This document shows, piece after piece, positions 22,561 to 34,939 of a stretch of DNA of 64,000 bases. The notes under the pieces were generated by a model, which was given only the letters and a program-made list of their open reading frames with translations, was not told the DNA's origin and searched no databases. Positions within the stretch are counted from its first letter, which is position 1. Each line of letters starts with the position of its first letter. The stretch lies in contig NC_080581.1 in NCBI RefSeq assembly GCF_029962835.1, positions 23,636,001-23,700,000 of the forward strand, written 5' to 3'. A program made the position numbers and the translations under genes. Source of the stretch: Magnolia sinica. Its lineage: Eukaryota; Streptophyta; Magnoliopsida; Magnoliales; Magnoliaceae.

Positions 22561-24750
22561 TACATAGCTTGAAGTTGACTTTCTCTCGCCAAGGTCATTA
22601 CCTAAAGTTGCATAAGAGAATCCTTAATGTTTGAGATTTGAGCCACCATAACACAAAATTAAGTCATTGATTCCTTTAAGATAGCATAAGATACGTTTAA
22701 TGACTTGTTAGTGTGAATAAACCATGTTATTTCTGGTAACGACTAAGTATCCCTACATAATTAATATTCAATTTAGAGCAAATCATGACACAAATTAAGA
22801 TACATATTTAACTCGTATGGGGTACTGAGGACAACCGATTTCTTAGAGTTAGTTTGGAGACAAGACTTATTGTCTAGCTTGGTAATTTTCTTCATGGAGG
22901 TTTTAACAATATTCGTATTTTCTTATCTAAACCACTTTAAGATTTTTGGTTTGTAGGTAGTTTGAGTTAAGTCCAAGAACCTCATAAGGTAGTCCTTGAT
23001 AATTTTTACTGTAAGAATAAAGTTGGTTTTCCTAAGATTTTTAACGTCAAAGTTCAAGAAAAGTGAATCTTTAGTCATCAGTAATGCTCGTATATTATTA
23101 CCAACTAGCAAGATATCCTCTATATAGAGAATGAACAATATTAGAAAATATAATAATATTTTTTTTCTCACCCCTTTGTATATTCATAATAGTAATTTCA
23201 CTCATTATGAATCTGAAGGTGGTGATAACTACGTAAAACCTAATGCACCATTGCTTTGAAGTTAGCTTTAACATATACATAGATTTCAACACCTTGTAGA
23301 CTTTCTATGGTTTTTAATCTACATATACCCTGTGCTGTTAAGTATGTATTTTTTTCATTTATGTCACCATTTAAGAATATGGTCTTTACATCTAACTGAT
23401 ATAAATATAGGTCTAAATTTGCGATAATAGATAAAATCATTCGAATTGAGAAAAATTTATAATTGGTCAAAAAATTTCTTATAATCAATACCTTTAATTT
23501 GTGTTAAACATTTGGTAACTAATTATACTTTGTACTTGTCCACTGCATAATTTATATTTCTTTTTATTTTATGTAACTATTTATTTCTTATCAGTTCATA
23601 ATTGGGTAATAGATTTACTAATTTTCAGACTTTATGTTTCCTTATGCAGGCGACCTCCTCATCTATGGAAACTACCCAATCAGCTGAATTTGGAGATAAT
23701 GTATTTTGTTAAGAATCATGTTCGTCATCATCAATCATAATGCAAGAGTATACTTTACCCTCGATTTGAAAGTATCTTCAGAAAACTAATCATCTTTCAC
23801 TTTGATGCAATTTATAAGCCTATTGAGGTACACTTTAACTATTCTAATGAACTATGGGAGTGTATCTATTATGACGAATAAGCTCCTACTCTCTTGCGAT
23901 ACATCAAAAATTTTAAATGTTTTATTATAACTTTATTTTTCTTTCGGTTATGGTATTTATCTTTGATGAAAGTTACATCTTGAGATTCTAAGTCTATCCA
24001 TCACGATCCTCATGAGCCGGAATATATCTTTTTGAGTACATAAGGTATCTGATGAACACACACTCAATGATTTTACTATCAAGTTTATATTTATTAAAAG
24101 CAAGTAGCAAAACATATTCTAAATATTTCCATAGGCATATTTGGTTAGAGAAAAACTCTCTAAGTCTGTATCTCATATGGAATCTCGGGAATGGATATAA
24201 ATGGACTTTGCTAGGAATATAGATGGTTGTGAGCAGCATGTTTTTCCTTGAATGTGGTAGAAAAATTAATACGTGCCATCATTGATTTAACAAATATCCA
24301 ATAATGTCATATTCCTACTCTCTGTAACTCAAGTTCATTGTGTAGTATAAATAATCATGTACTATCGGGCAATGCTAACGCTTTCATAATATGATTTAAA
24401 CATTTCAAATGCATACTCATGATCACCTTTATTTAATCTAAAAATTTTGATTTTCTTTAGTTAATTTTAATTTAAGGTTTATATTTGAGAAATTAGATAA
24501 AGAGCTTAGATTTACATGATATGAGATATGCATGTCCATTACACAACTAATCATATATCATAAGTAATTGCTGAAGTTTTGGCATCTACTTTTGATACGT
24601 ATCTTTAGGGGCCCATGCATGTCTGAATGGATTGTACCCCATATGCCTTTAGACATAGGTGTTATGGGAAAAGGTTTTCTAAAAACTTTTATAAACATAC
24701 AGTGTTCACAAAAAGACAAATAAATTTTGAATAAAAATCCTAACATTAGC
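22560..24750 (-). pseudogene. pol: Ancient Ty1/Copia pol remnant (integrase, RT)
   Basis: Several short minus-strand frames, in different phases, still show Copia pol in order. Integrase core traces (FPITPMSKGIWGTIHSDMHGP) lie at 24558-24746. The integrase C-terminal region (NKYKLDSKIIECVFIRY) is at 23994-24239. Reverse transcriptase lies at 22923-23488: LYQLDVKTIFLNGDINE, then MLKSMYMLKLTSKQW, then LYIEDILLVGNN. The last motif has glutamate in place of the first aspartate of the YVDD site, which would abolish activity. An RNase H-like stretch may follow near 22650. Many frameshifts and stops and a high AT content show great age. Confidence 0.72.
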
Positions 24751-26348
24751 AGAACAAATTAATCTTATCATACGGTGCTTTCAATGTAACCTAATCTCGT
24801 GTCCTATTTTATTAATTTAGATACAATCTATTTATTTAACATAACAAATAAATTAAAAATTAAATCATTATTGTTTATGTTTAAAATAAATAAAATTAAA
24901 CATTCCCACCCATAGATGAGGTTGTTAAGTCTTAAAAAACTCTAGTTTCAGAAAAAATAAATATTAAAACTATCTCTTAACAATTAAAAAAGTATAAATC
25001 AAATTCCAACACATGCTCGATGCATAAAGTGTATCATGGAGGATATTGCTCACCCTACATGCATATGGAGAAAATAAATGAAAATTCTTAGTAAGTCTTC
25101 AACAACATTGTTCCTCATGTATACCTTACAGCTACCTGTGGATACGTGTTGAACTTCTCAAGTCCATTGGAATCTCGTATCACATACTTTGTTGTGCTTG
25201 AATCTGAACTTGATCTCTTAAATAAAGTATTAGCAAAAATAATATAAGAGTAAATGATTATAAATAAAATATTAGGTGACAATGGAGTTATCATCTTTTG
25301 ATTAGCACATTAACATACATAATGACCAATATTTTTTATAGACAAAGCAGATAATGTAACATCAGCAACTCAGGCCTGCTTGATCCGTATACTTTTGATA
25401 ATGTCCATGTGTCATCCAACATTTTTAGCAAGACTTGAATTGAGCGTGTAAGTACGCACCAGAGGGAATAGAATTCTGAGAACCCAAAACCTACGTCAAT
25501 GCAATCATGTCGTCGCTATGAATATAACGACACCCTTCTTGCATCGATACATGTACTCGAACTCGAGTTATTATGAGAAGAACGATTAACGTTCATGTAC
25601 ACAAGGAGCCTTAAAACCCATTGAATAAAGTGATAAATCAATAAATTTTGTAAAAAAATCCAAAAGCTAATGAAGCCCCCTTGGTCAAATCCTAATGGAG
25701 CCATAATATAGTCCTAAGCTAGCTTAACTTATCATTATTAGTATTTAATAAAGATAAACGTCATGTTTCCATAAAAGTCAATGATTTTCCTTAAAATAAG
25801 GAGGGATGACACTTTATTGCTTCTAGAAAGTGATTAAGTCAAAATAAACCATACTTAAGAGTCCTAATTCATATATTAGATGGTATAAATGTAGAATTAA
25901 TTAGCTTAGTAAAGTGGTAGGAGCTAAAAGTCAACAAAATATCCTAAATTAATGAAAACTTGCCAATAAATATTTTTTAAAAATAATTAAACCTAATCTA
26001 AGCATATTTAAGGCCCTTTAAGCATGATTAATCAGCATAAAACAATGATTAAGTTAAGGCTAATAAAGCACATGAAAAAAATCAAATAAATTTTCCTAAA
26101 TTTAAGGAGAGTCAAGTATTTTACCCCACGACTTTTCTAAAAAGGTAACTTATATTTAATTAAGGTGTCATTAGAACTCTTAAACCAAGATTCGATGAGA
26201 CAAATTAACCTTGAATTGAGGGGATGCTTCCACCAACGCCCTAATCTAAAAATCCCTGTCGAATGATACCCTCTTCGATATATAGCCACCCCAAACTCGA
26301 TTTTCGTCACATTAGTGTCCAATTTTATCTTAAGCCATCTATTGTTAG
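24750..26348. other. AT-rich intergenic sequence
   Basis: No credible gene or repeat boundary found. By position it may include the lost gag and 5' LTR of the ancient Copia remnant, but I cannot support this from motifs. Element A begins at 26349. Confidence 0.45.
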
Positions 26349-27124
26349 TGTAAGACCCGTATCCTAAATCGTACCATTCTTTAGGCTTCTGCGGTCCTTC
26401 CGTTCGAATTCCGGCAACCCTTGACCCGTATCCGACGTTTGCACGTGATCCTAAGTCAAGTCCTGCATACTAAAGTCGGCTCGATTCGAAACTTGTATCT
26501 TGGCGACCGCGCCGTCGCCGCGGTTCCAACGTTGTGACTCGCGCACCGATCCGATACCCAGGCTAGAAGATGTGGGCCCACATTCATTTCGAGGAAAACG
26601 GCGCGCATTGCAAATTTCGAGGGAATCTCTACAATATGTCCCATTAATCAATCAATCAATCAAGTCAAGTACACTCCATACTCCAAGTACAACAACCCAT
26701 CCCTTCCCATTCTCAAAGTCAACTCTCCCTCTCTCCCTAGCCATCACTTTCTTACAACCCCATCACTTCACCCATCACCCATCACACCTCATCCCATCCC
26801 TTTTCACCCATCACTTCTCTCTCTCTCATTCCCTCTCTTCACTCCTAAGCAACAAAAATTTTATACGTCCAAGCCTCCCCAAACTCTCCCAAAAACAACA
26901 AGTGTGGCCCACCCTCTCATCTCTCATCCCCACCATAAAAAATCCATCATCCACTGTCAAAATTTGAGTATAGGAGCTAAGGAGGCTAAGTGACTGAGAA
27001 GAAGGCTGACAGGTGGGTGATCCACTGTTAATTTTAATTTTTAAAGGCCCGCTTGTTATGGGACCCACTTGATGTATGTGTTGTAATCATGAGGGGCCCA
27101 TAGTGGCAAGGCCCTTCCATCACC

Positions 27125-27167
<43 letters not shown>

Positions 27168-30101
27168 TCTCTTTCTTTTTTTTCCTATTTTATGTGATGA
27201 TGTGGCCATGTGGCCCACCCGGACGGACCCCACCATGAAGCACGTATTTTATCCAAGCCATCTGTAGGTGGGGCCCACTTTATATATGTGTTGCACCCAC
27301 ACTATCCACCATTTGATGGCCCACCTGAGCAGGCCCAAACCGTTCAGCGTCCAGGGACATTGGACGTCAACTAAGAATACAAATATTAACTTTGGTTCAA
27401 AGCTCTTGGAAAGGGCCACTCATACAGGCCCCACCTTGATGTATGTATTTAATCCAAGCCGTCCATCTCATTTCCCAGATCATTTTAGGCGTTGAGCCGA
27501 AAAATGAGGTTAATCCAAGTATCTGGTGGGCCATAGCATAGAAAACAGTGTGTCTACCGTTGAAATCCACCCTGATGTTTCGATACGCCAAAATATATCG
27601 AATATTGGGCTTGTTTGGCTTATCTTGAACCATAGGAGCCATTGGACGGGGTGGATCCTCACGATGTGGGCCCCACCTAGGAAAAACCTCAGAAAATCTA
27701 AAAAAAAAGATAAAGGCAACCACAGGCGCTGCTGCTATGGACGGACGGGCAGGCAGGGACATGGGTCCCAGCCATGGGCCCCACCGTGATGTGCATTGAA
27801 CATCAACACCTTGCATTTGGTGGGACCCCTTAGGGCAGCAAGCCACCCCAAAAATCCGCTGTATACAAGACTCAGGTGGCCCACGTCACTGGAAATAGTG
27901 GGATTGAATCGTCTGCCCCTTTGGGTTAGAGAAGTTTTGGATCATTCTGAAATTTGTTTTTCCTCTGCATCCAGGTCTGCGTGACCTTATCAACAGATTG
28001 GACGACAGATAAACATTATGGTGGGCCCCTGTGGGACCCACTGATGTATGTATGTATACCCACACCGTCACCCATTTGGTGGGACCCAATGATGTATGTG
28101 TCTTATCCTCACCGTCCACACCACTGGACGGTGGTACCCACCATGACGCATGTGTTGCATCCAAGCCGTCCAACCATTTTGAAAGCTCATTTTATGGCAT
28201 GAGCTAAAGAATGAGATAGATCTATAGTTCAAGTAGACCCCACCATTTAACAATAGTGGGAATAGTGACATTCACCGTTTAAAACTTCTTAAGGGCCACT
28301 GTAGTTCCGATCAAGCTGATGTTTTTGCTTTCACTTCATCTATCTCCATGAAAATATATGAATAGGTCGGATCCCAAAATAATACATAACGGTGGGCCCT
28401 ATAGGATTTTTTTAATGGTGGAAATCATTGTCGCCACTGTTATTTGGAGTGTGGTCCAGTTGATCTTTTGATATGATTCACTTATATATAAGGCCATATG
28501 ATTAGGCCCGTCTTGATGTATTTGTGGTCGTCCGTTGAGGCCCACCTTGGTATATATATAAGGCCCATGTGATTAGGCCCATCTTGATGTATTTGTGGTC
28601 TGTTGTTGAGGCCCACTTTGATATATATGAGGCCCATGTGATGCTGCCCATTTGATGTATTTGGAGCCCTTGAGTCGATGCCCAACGAAATGTACATAAG
28701 GCCTATTACAATATGTGATTCCACCATGGTTATGTAATGATGTTCATGGCAGGACGTGCCTTGGGAGTAATGATGGTTTGACGTGCACATTGTAGGGATA
28801 ATGTTGGTTAAATGTCTGCATTATAACTCTCCCTAGGGCCTATTGTTAGGCCCATACTTGTAGTGTGTAGGCCGTCTAGGCCCATCTTCGTTATGAATGG
28901 AGTCCACCACCATAGTTTATGGGCTCCCTGATAAGCAGAGTTGCCCTATATGAGTGCGCAGTACGCGTAGGATTGCTGCATGAGTGGTAGTGTGATTCAT
29001 GCACTTCGCATTTATATGACATGATTACTGCATGCCTTACCGACATTAGGGATGTGGCCTTCACAGGCACATCATGGATGACAGGATCGGACACCGAAAA
29101 TATTGTTTCTAGCATCGGGGCGCCATAGATGTCCCTGGGTGAAAATCTCTAAACCCGATGGTACCAGAGGATGGCTCCAATGTCGAGACCGAGTGGATAT
29201 ATGAGCGCACGAGGGTCGAATACCAAGAGGCCACGTCTCCCACTGTGTCGTGGTCGGTTGGAAAGGGGTGTGACCTTACTCGCCTGAGGATAGGGGCAAT
29301 ACTAGGCTGAGTTTGACCAGCTTTTGATTGGGTCTGCTATCGACGTGCCGGATAGATATTGACAGACTATTGGCTAGGTGGATAGTGAGGTTTCTTACGC
29401 TCACTTGGACTGCGCGCCTAGGAAAGGGGCAGTGCCATTTGAAGGGTACTAAACCCTAGTGATTATCTAGAATGATAACTGTACTGATATTTGATGCTCT
29501 AGTGATGAGATGCATTGATATGTGGATTTGGATGAGGATTGGCATGCTTGAGTTGCATCTCGCATCGCATGGTCTGAATATGGCCGATAGCATTCATATC
29601 TTGCCCGCATAGCCTTGGTACGGCTGATTGCATTCATGTATCCATCAGCATGATTCTGCATTACTCTGACCTTGCATTCTGAGCACGCTCATATTGCGCA
29701 CATACTTACACTGCTCTCTAAGCTTTCTATAAGCTTATGCACGATCGATGTGTGCAGGTGATGCCAGGACGCAACCATAGCCTCGCGCAGTTGGAGTGTG
29801 CAGCCGAGCTTCTGGAGTTTCTATTATTATTATTATCTTGTATTTCCCTTCATACACTTTGTACTCAAAGTTTTTGATCATAGTAGATTTTGTGATGGTG
29901 TTCTTGTGGTTATTATTCGTGGGTTATGCTTATGGTTATGCTCATTATGAATCAAATTGATGTTAAAAATCCTTATCGCAGCATCCCAGGATCAGAACCT
30001 TGTGTATGGATGCCGAGAGCCGAGAATGGGGTACTATGGAGGCTATCAGCGCCAGATTCGGCGATTGGGAATTTTGTAAGCCCCGAGTTTAGGGCGTGAC
30101 A
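26349..30101 (+). repeat. 5' LTR of Del element A
   Basis: Starts TGTAAGACCCGTATC and ends GGGCGTGACA, directly before the primer site. Compared with the right LTR it lacks about 100 bp near 28915 (present at about 37570-37670). It contains a CT microsatellite (27127-27165), many GTGGGCCCAC-type modules and the GGGCC tandem repeat. All ORFs inside are noncoding shadows of these repeats. Confidence 0.88.
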
Positions 30102-30106
30102 GAAGT

Positions 30107-30118
30107 TGGTATCAGAGC
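30107..30118 (+). promoter_or_regulatory. Primer-binding site of Del element A, tRNA-Met type
   Basis: TGGTATCAGAGC, five bases after the LTR end, is the exact complement of the 3' end of plant initiator tRNA-Met. Confidence 0.92.
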
Positions 30119-30269
30119 ATAACTTGGGAACAACTCAGAACAACATCTCATGTCTAGTATGAGTTTATATCAATTAGGTTCTGAGTGTGTAACCTTCCGA
30201 TTTTGTCCCCTAACGTGCCTTTGGGAGTTTTCAATGATTGATAGGCACCTTTGTTCTTTTCAATAGGAC

Positions 30270-31440
30270 ATGCTGCGTAGGAGAGTGACTCGATCAACTC
30301 CCGCTCCACCACCTGAGGCTCCAGCTTTACCACCTGCGACTCCCGTTCTACCCCCTAAGATCTCTACTCCCCATGCTGAGGATGTCGTTTCTCCACCTGA
30401 GACTGGTGCGGACCCGACCGTACCCGTGAGTGCCTTCCAGTTACAACAGATGTTGTAGGCTGTGACGGCTGCGCTTCTGGGACAGGGTAGGCACCCAGTT
30501 GTTTCGCCAGCCCAGGCAGAGCAGGAACATGCGAGCGCCCTACTTCGGGAGTTCCGACAGCTCGATTCCCCGTGTTTTCAGCGTGAGCTAGATCTAACAG
30601 CAACTGAGAGATAGCGCTCCGATGTGGAGAAGATTTTTGATACTATGACATGTATGACTCAATAGCGAGTTCGATTGGTTGTTTTTCTTCTCCAGGAAGA
30701 GGCTGAGCACTGGTGGACCTCCATTACCCATGTTGTAGGACCTGATTATGTCTGGACATGGAGAATTTCATTGATCGATTTGAGCAGCAGTATTTCCCAG
30801 ACCTTGGTGCAGGGAGACATGTTGGTGGCGCAGCACGCGGCTCATTTTGTGGCGCTATCGAGGTTTGCGCCGTATTTGGTTGATGATGAGGGGCGGAAGG
30901 CCCGCCGTTTTGAGAACGACTCATGTTACGGTCTTCGAGGCCGTGTTATTGGGCATGAGCTCTCAACTTTTCTGGCGGTAGTATGGAAGGCTCAGATTTA
31001 CGATACTGAGTGGGCCGGCTCACAGAGCGATCGAGATTAGAGGAGAGGCCAGAAGAGGCAGGCCCCCTCCAGTAGCTCCCATCAACATCGATGGCCACAG
31101 AGGTACAGGAGCCACCCACCTGCTAGAGCACCAACGCCACCCCAACAGCCATTTTCAGGGACCTATTATGGATGTGGTGGGACATGGCACTGTGTGTCTG
31201 AGTGCCCCCGCCCTCATCTGCAGCTGCCGAGAGGGCTACAGCAGCCTCCAGCGCAGCAGCGACCGCAGCAGCAGCCTCCAGTGCAGCAGCGACCCCATCA
31301 GCAGCGACCGCAGCTACCTCAGCCGTCGAGGCCCCAACAACAGCAGAGACAGTAGTACAGACTGTCGTAGAGGCAGCAGCAGCACCAGGGACCTCAGACG
31401 GGACAAGCACCTCTCCAGCCAACTCAGGTTAGATTCTATA
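30270..31440 (+). pseudogene. gag: Gag of Del element A, broken
   Basis: The frame starts MLRRRVTRSTP and has a proline-rich N-terminus. In-frame stops follow at about 30459, 30612 and 30663. The Gag core is recognisable (EAEHWWTSI; FVALSRFAPYLVDDEGRKAR; GLRGRVIGHEL). Compared with element B about 36 bp are missing near 30808, joining YFP directly to the LVQGD region and changing the frame. A TAG follows at about 31038, then a zinc knuckle near 31161 reading YYGCGGTWHCVSEC. Its first cysteine is tyrosine, and a Q/P-rich tail follows. One base is missing near 31520 relative to element B, which disconnects gag from protease. Confidence 0.82.
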
Positions 31441-31501
31441 TGGCCCAGTAGGACTTACAGACCTTCGGAGGAGTCATTGAGGGTATACTTCTAGTCTCTG
31501 C

Positions 31502-31771
31502 ATGCATCCCCGAGTATTATTTAATTCCGGTGCTTCGCACTCATTCATGTCTGAGAATTTTTATCGATCGACTGGGTTGCCGATAGAGTTTGCTAGTGAG
31601 GGATTGATCATATCGATGCCCTTGGGAAAGACTACAGTATTGGGCCATTTTTGTTCATCTTGCTCTGTTCTGGTTGGTGATATCTTTTTGTCCACTCACT
31701 TATTCGTGCTGCCGATGTCAGATTTTAACGTTATCTTGGGCATGGATTGACTTGCTGAGTACCACACCATC
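31502..31771 (+). pseudogene. pol: Aspartic protease of Del element A, catalytic residue lost
   Basis: The retropepsin core reads RVLFNSGASHSFMS. The catalytic aspartate of DSG is replaced by asparagine (GAT to AAT); element B keeps the aspartate at the same site. The end of the domain, VILGMD, is followed by TGA, where element B has TGG (tryptophan). The protein could not process the polyprotein even if translated. Confidence 0.85.
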
Positions 31772-32810
31772 TTGGACTGTTCCGCGAGGATAGTCACATT
31801 CTGTATACCCGGCTTGCCGCAGTTCCAGTTCGTTGCCGAGCCCAGAAGAGAGTCATTGTCTTGTTTGATGTTCTGCGCCGTTGAGGAGCCTGTTGCAGCA
31901 TGTATTGATCAGTTGCTGATTGTCTGTGATTTCCCCGACATGTTCCAGGAGATTCCGAGATTGCCACCGCACCGTCATATTGAGTTCCAAATCGATCTTG
32001 TGCCCGGTATCGCGCTTATCTCAAAGGCCCCGTACCGTATGGCACCGATAGAGTTGTGTGAGCTGGAGCGACAGTTGGACGAGTTGCGTGAGTTTGGATT
32101 CATCCGTTCGAGCAGTTCTCCATGAGGAGCGCCGGTACTCTTCGTCAGGAAGAAGGATGGCTCGTTGAGGCTCTGCATGGATTACCACGAGCTCAACTGG
32201 GTCACGATCAAGAACAAGTACCCGCTCTTGAGGATAGATGATTTGTTTGATCAGCTGCAGGGTGCACAGTTCTTTTCGAAGATTGACTTGCATTTCAACT
32301 ATCATTAGATTTGGGTCCAAGAGGAGGACATCTCGAAGACGGCTTTCAGGACGCTCTATGGTCATTTTGAGTTTTAGGTCATGTCCTTCGGACTGGCCAA
32401 TGCTCCTGCGGTCTTCATGCAGTTGATGAATGAGGTCTTCCGTCCATATCTCGATCAGTTTGTTGTGGTCTTCATCGATGACATTTTGATATATTCGAGG
32501 ATCCGTGAGGACCACATGCAGTATCTAGAGATCACATTGCAGACCCTCTGTGCCCACCATCTGTATGCAAAGCTGGAGAAGTGCGAGTTCTGGCAGGAGG
32601 AGGTGAGATTCCTCGGTCACGTGGTGATGAGGGAGGGTGTCACAGTTGACCCCTCGAAGATTGAGGCAGTGCGTCTGTGGGGCCAACCCACGACTGCGTC
32701 CGAGATCCGCAGTTTCCTTGGTTTAACATGATACTATCGGTGTTTCATTGAGGGCTTCTCCCGTACTGCAGCCCCGTTGACCAGGTTGACTTAAAAGGGC
32801 GCAGAGTTTA
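31772..32810 (+). pseudogene. pol: Reverse transcriptase of Del element A
   Basis: Ty3-type RT in a single frame. Motifs in order: [34 protein letters not shown], the first catalytic aspartate in FFSKIDL, PFG-type motif [17 protein letters not shown], the intact double-aspartate motif [11 protein letters not shown], and thumb motifs [15 protein letters not shown] and SEIRSFLGL. Stops occur at about 32123 (TGA for TGG), 32307, 32375-32377 (TAG where element B has CAG), 32729 and 32791. No frameshift is seen from protease to integrase. Confidence 0.87.
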
Positions 32811-33260
32811 TTTGGAGTGATGCATGTGAGCGAGCATTTATGGAGCTGAAGGACTGCCTCATGTCCGCTCCTGTCCTCACTCTTCCCTCTGGGAGTGATG
32901 GATTTGTTGTATTTACGGATGCTTCGTGTATTAGCTTAGGTGCTGTCCTGATGCAGCACGGGAAACTAGTGGTTTATGCGTCTCGCCAGCTTAAGGTCCA
33001 CGAGCTGAACTACCCCACTCATAATTTGGAGCTGGCAGCAGTCGTCTTCGCACTGAAGGTGCGGAGACACCATCTTTATGGGGTCAGGTTCAAGCTCTTC
33101 TCCGACCACAAGAGCTTGAAGTACTTATTCTCTTAGTCTGAGCTGAACATGAGGCAAAGGCGTTAGATGGAGCTCCTAAAGGACTATGATTTCGACCTCT
33201 AGTACTACCCAGGGAGGGCGAACGTGGTGGCGGATGCCCTCAGCTGTCAGCCACAAGGCC
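32811..33260 (+). pseudogene. pol: RNase H of Del element A
   Basis: Motifs [17 protein letters not shown] (catalytic aspartate), [18 protein letters not shown] (catalytic glutamate) and [13 protein letters not shown] (catalytic aspartate), then VVADALS. The stop at 33134-33136 is TAG where element B has CAG. Two more TAGs follow at about 33166 and 33199. Confidence 0.85.
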
Positions 33261-33499
33261 TGGTGGCACACATGATGATTCAGAAGTGGAGGATGCTCGA
33301 GGATATAGCAGAGTATGACTTTAATTTTGGTCTGCAGTCTTCTATCATTTAGTTATCGAGCCTGTCGATTTAACCTTCTCTTATCACAAGGGTGATCGAG
33401 GCTCAACAGACAGATGAGTCATTACAGGATTATCGAGCAGATGCAGCATCTGAGAGTCAGACAGATTGCTAGATTGGTTCTAATGGTAGACTTCGCTTT

Positions 33500-34660
33500 A
33501 GAGGCCGATTATGTGTCCCAGATATTCCTGAGTTGCGCAGAGATCTTATGATCGAGGCACATCGATCGTGGTTTTCTATCTACCTTGGCTCGACGAAGAT
33601 GTACCGTGATATGAGGAGACAGTATTTTTGGACGGAGATAAAGTGTCAGATCTTCAGTTTTATTGCCGAGTGTGACACATGTTAGCGTGTCAAGATCGAT
33701 CATCAGAGACCCCCTGGTCCACTGCAGCCATTGAGCATCCCAATGTGGAAGTGGGAGCACGTGTTGACAGATTTTATCATAGGCTTACTAAAGACTCAGC
33801 GCTGTTACGACGCCATCTGGGTCATCATTGATCATCTGACAAAGTCGGCACATTTTCTTGCTATTCGTGCGACTTGGCCTTTGAACTGGCTTGCGAGATC
33901 ATTCATCGAAGAAATTGTGAGACTGCAGGGCGTTCCAGTCTCGATCGTTTCTGACCGAGACCCGAGGTTCACAACCCAGTTTTGGAGGAGCTTTCAGAGA
34001 GCGATGGGGTCTGTTTTGCAGCTCAGTACTGCTTACCATTTGCAGACCGATGGCTAGACCGAGAGGGTCAGTCAGATCCATGAGGACATGCTTCGGGCCT
34101 GCGTGGTTGATTTCGGGGGTAGCTGGGACGAGCATTTGTGATTGGCTGAGTTCGCATATAACAACAACTATCAGGCGACCATTGGTATAGCTCCTTTTGA
34201 GGCATTATATGACAGACCATGCAGATCTCCGAGTTGTTGGACCAAGGTCGGAGAGCAGCGTCTCCTAGGTCTCGAGCTTATGTAGTAGATGTTAGATGCT
34301 ATTGATATCATCAGGCAAAGGATGCGTACAGCTCAGAGCCGGCAGAAGAGTTTTACTGATCACCGGTGTCATCCCTTGGAGTTTGCTGCAGGGGACCATG
34401 TATATCTCAAGGTCTCGCCCATGAAGGGCGTAGTTCGATTTGGAGCGAAGGGCAAGCTTGTCCCGAGATTCATTGGACCTTTCAAGATCACTAAGCGCAC
34501 TGACGCTGTGGCCTATCGGCTTACCTTGTCATCTCAGTTGTCTGTCCACAATGTTTTTTATGTCTCTATGCTGAGGAAGTGTGGGTCAGACATAGTTCTG
34601 GTTATTAATTGGCAGCCACTAAAGGTTCGTGAGGACGCTTCTTACATTGAGCAGCCAGTA
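33500..34660 (+). pseudogene. pol: Integrase of Del element A
   Basis: The zinc-binding region runs from EAHRSWFSIY to ECDTC. The DDE core is present: ILTDFIIGL-type segment (here VLTDFIIGLLKTQ), the second aspartate in SDRDPRFTTQFW, and the glutamate in TERVSQI. The C-terminal domain includes GDHVYLKVSPMKGVVRFG and GPFKIT. Stops at 33683-33685, 34055-34057, 34283-34285 and 34286-34288 are TAG where element B has CAG or CAA. The core triad survives, but the ORF cannot be translated intact. Confidence 0.87.
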
Positions 34661-34808
34661 CATATCCTTGATCGGAAGGAGCGGGTCCTCTGGACCAAGG
34701 TCATTCCCTAGGTGAAGGTTCAGTAGGGTCACCATTCTGTTGATGAGGCGTCTTGGGAGCGCGAGGTCGAGATTCGAGAACGCTATCCCCATCTCTTTAA
34801 TGAATGAT
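34661..34808 (+). pseudogene. pol: Chromodomain-like C-terminus of integrase, element A
   Basis: After ILDRKERVLWTKVIP the sequence reads VKVQ, a TAG where element B has TGG, then GHHSVDEASWEREVEIRERY and PHLF. This is the shortened chromodomain (WE...RYP pattern) at the end of Del/Tekay integrases. In active elements it is thought to guide insertion into heterochromatin. Confidence 0.75.
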
Positions 34809-34927
34809 GATATGTTGTATCTTGTATGTTATCTCCGATTTTATATGATGATGCGATGTTTATTCTTCCTTATGAGTTATGTCCACTTGCAATGATTATG
34901 TAAATTTTGAGGATAAAATTTTTATTT

Positions 34928-34939
34928 GGAGGGGAGAGT
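34928..34939 (+). promoter_or_regulatory. Polypurine tract of Del element A
   Basis: GGAGGGGAGAGT directly before the right LTR; the plus-strand primer site for reverse transcription. Confidence 0.85.

Noticed and set aside
26500-28202. Many 60-150 codon ORFs such as those starting MGPTLYMC
   Set aside because: They fall inside Del LTRs and recur in each LTR copy (for example at 35860); they are shadows of GTGGGCCCAC modules.
31168-31494. Alanine- or serine-rich ORFs overlapping the Gag tail
   Set aside because: The correct frame encodes the zinc knuckle and a glutamine/proline-rich tail; the others are shifted readings of CAG repeats.
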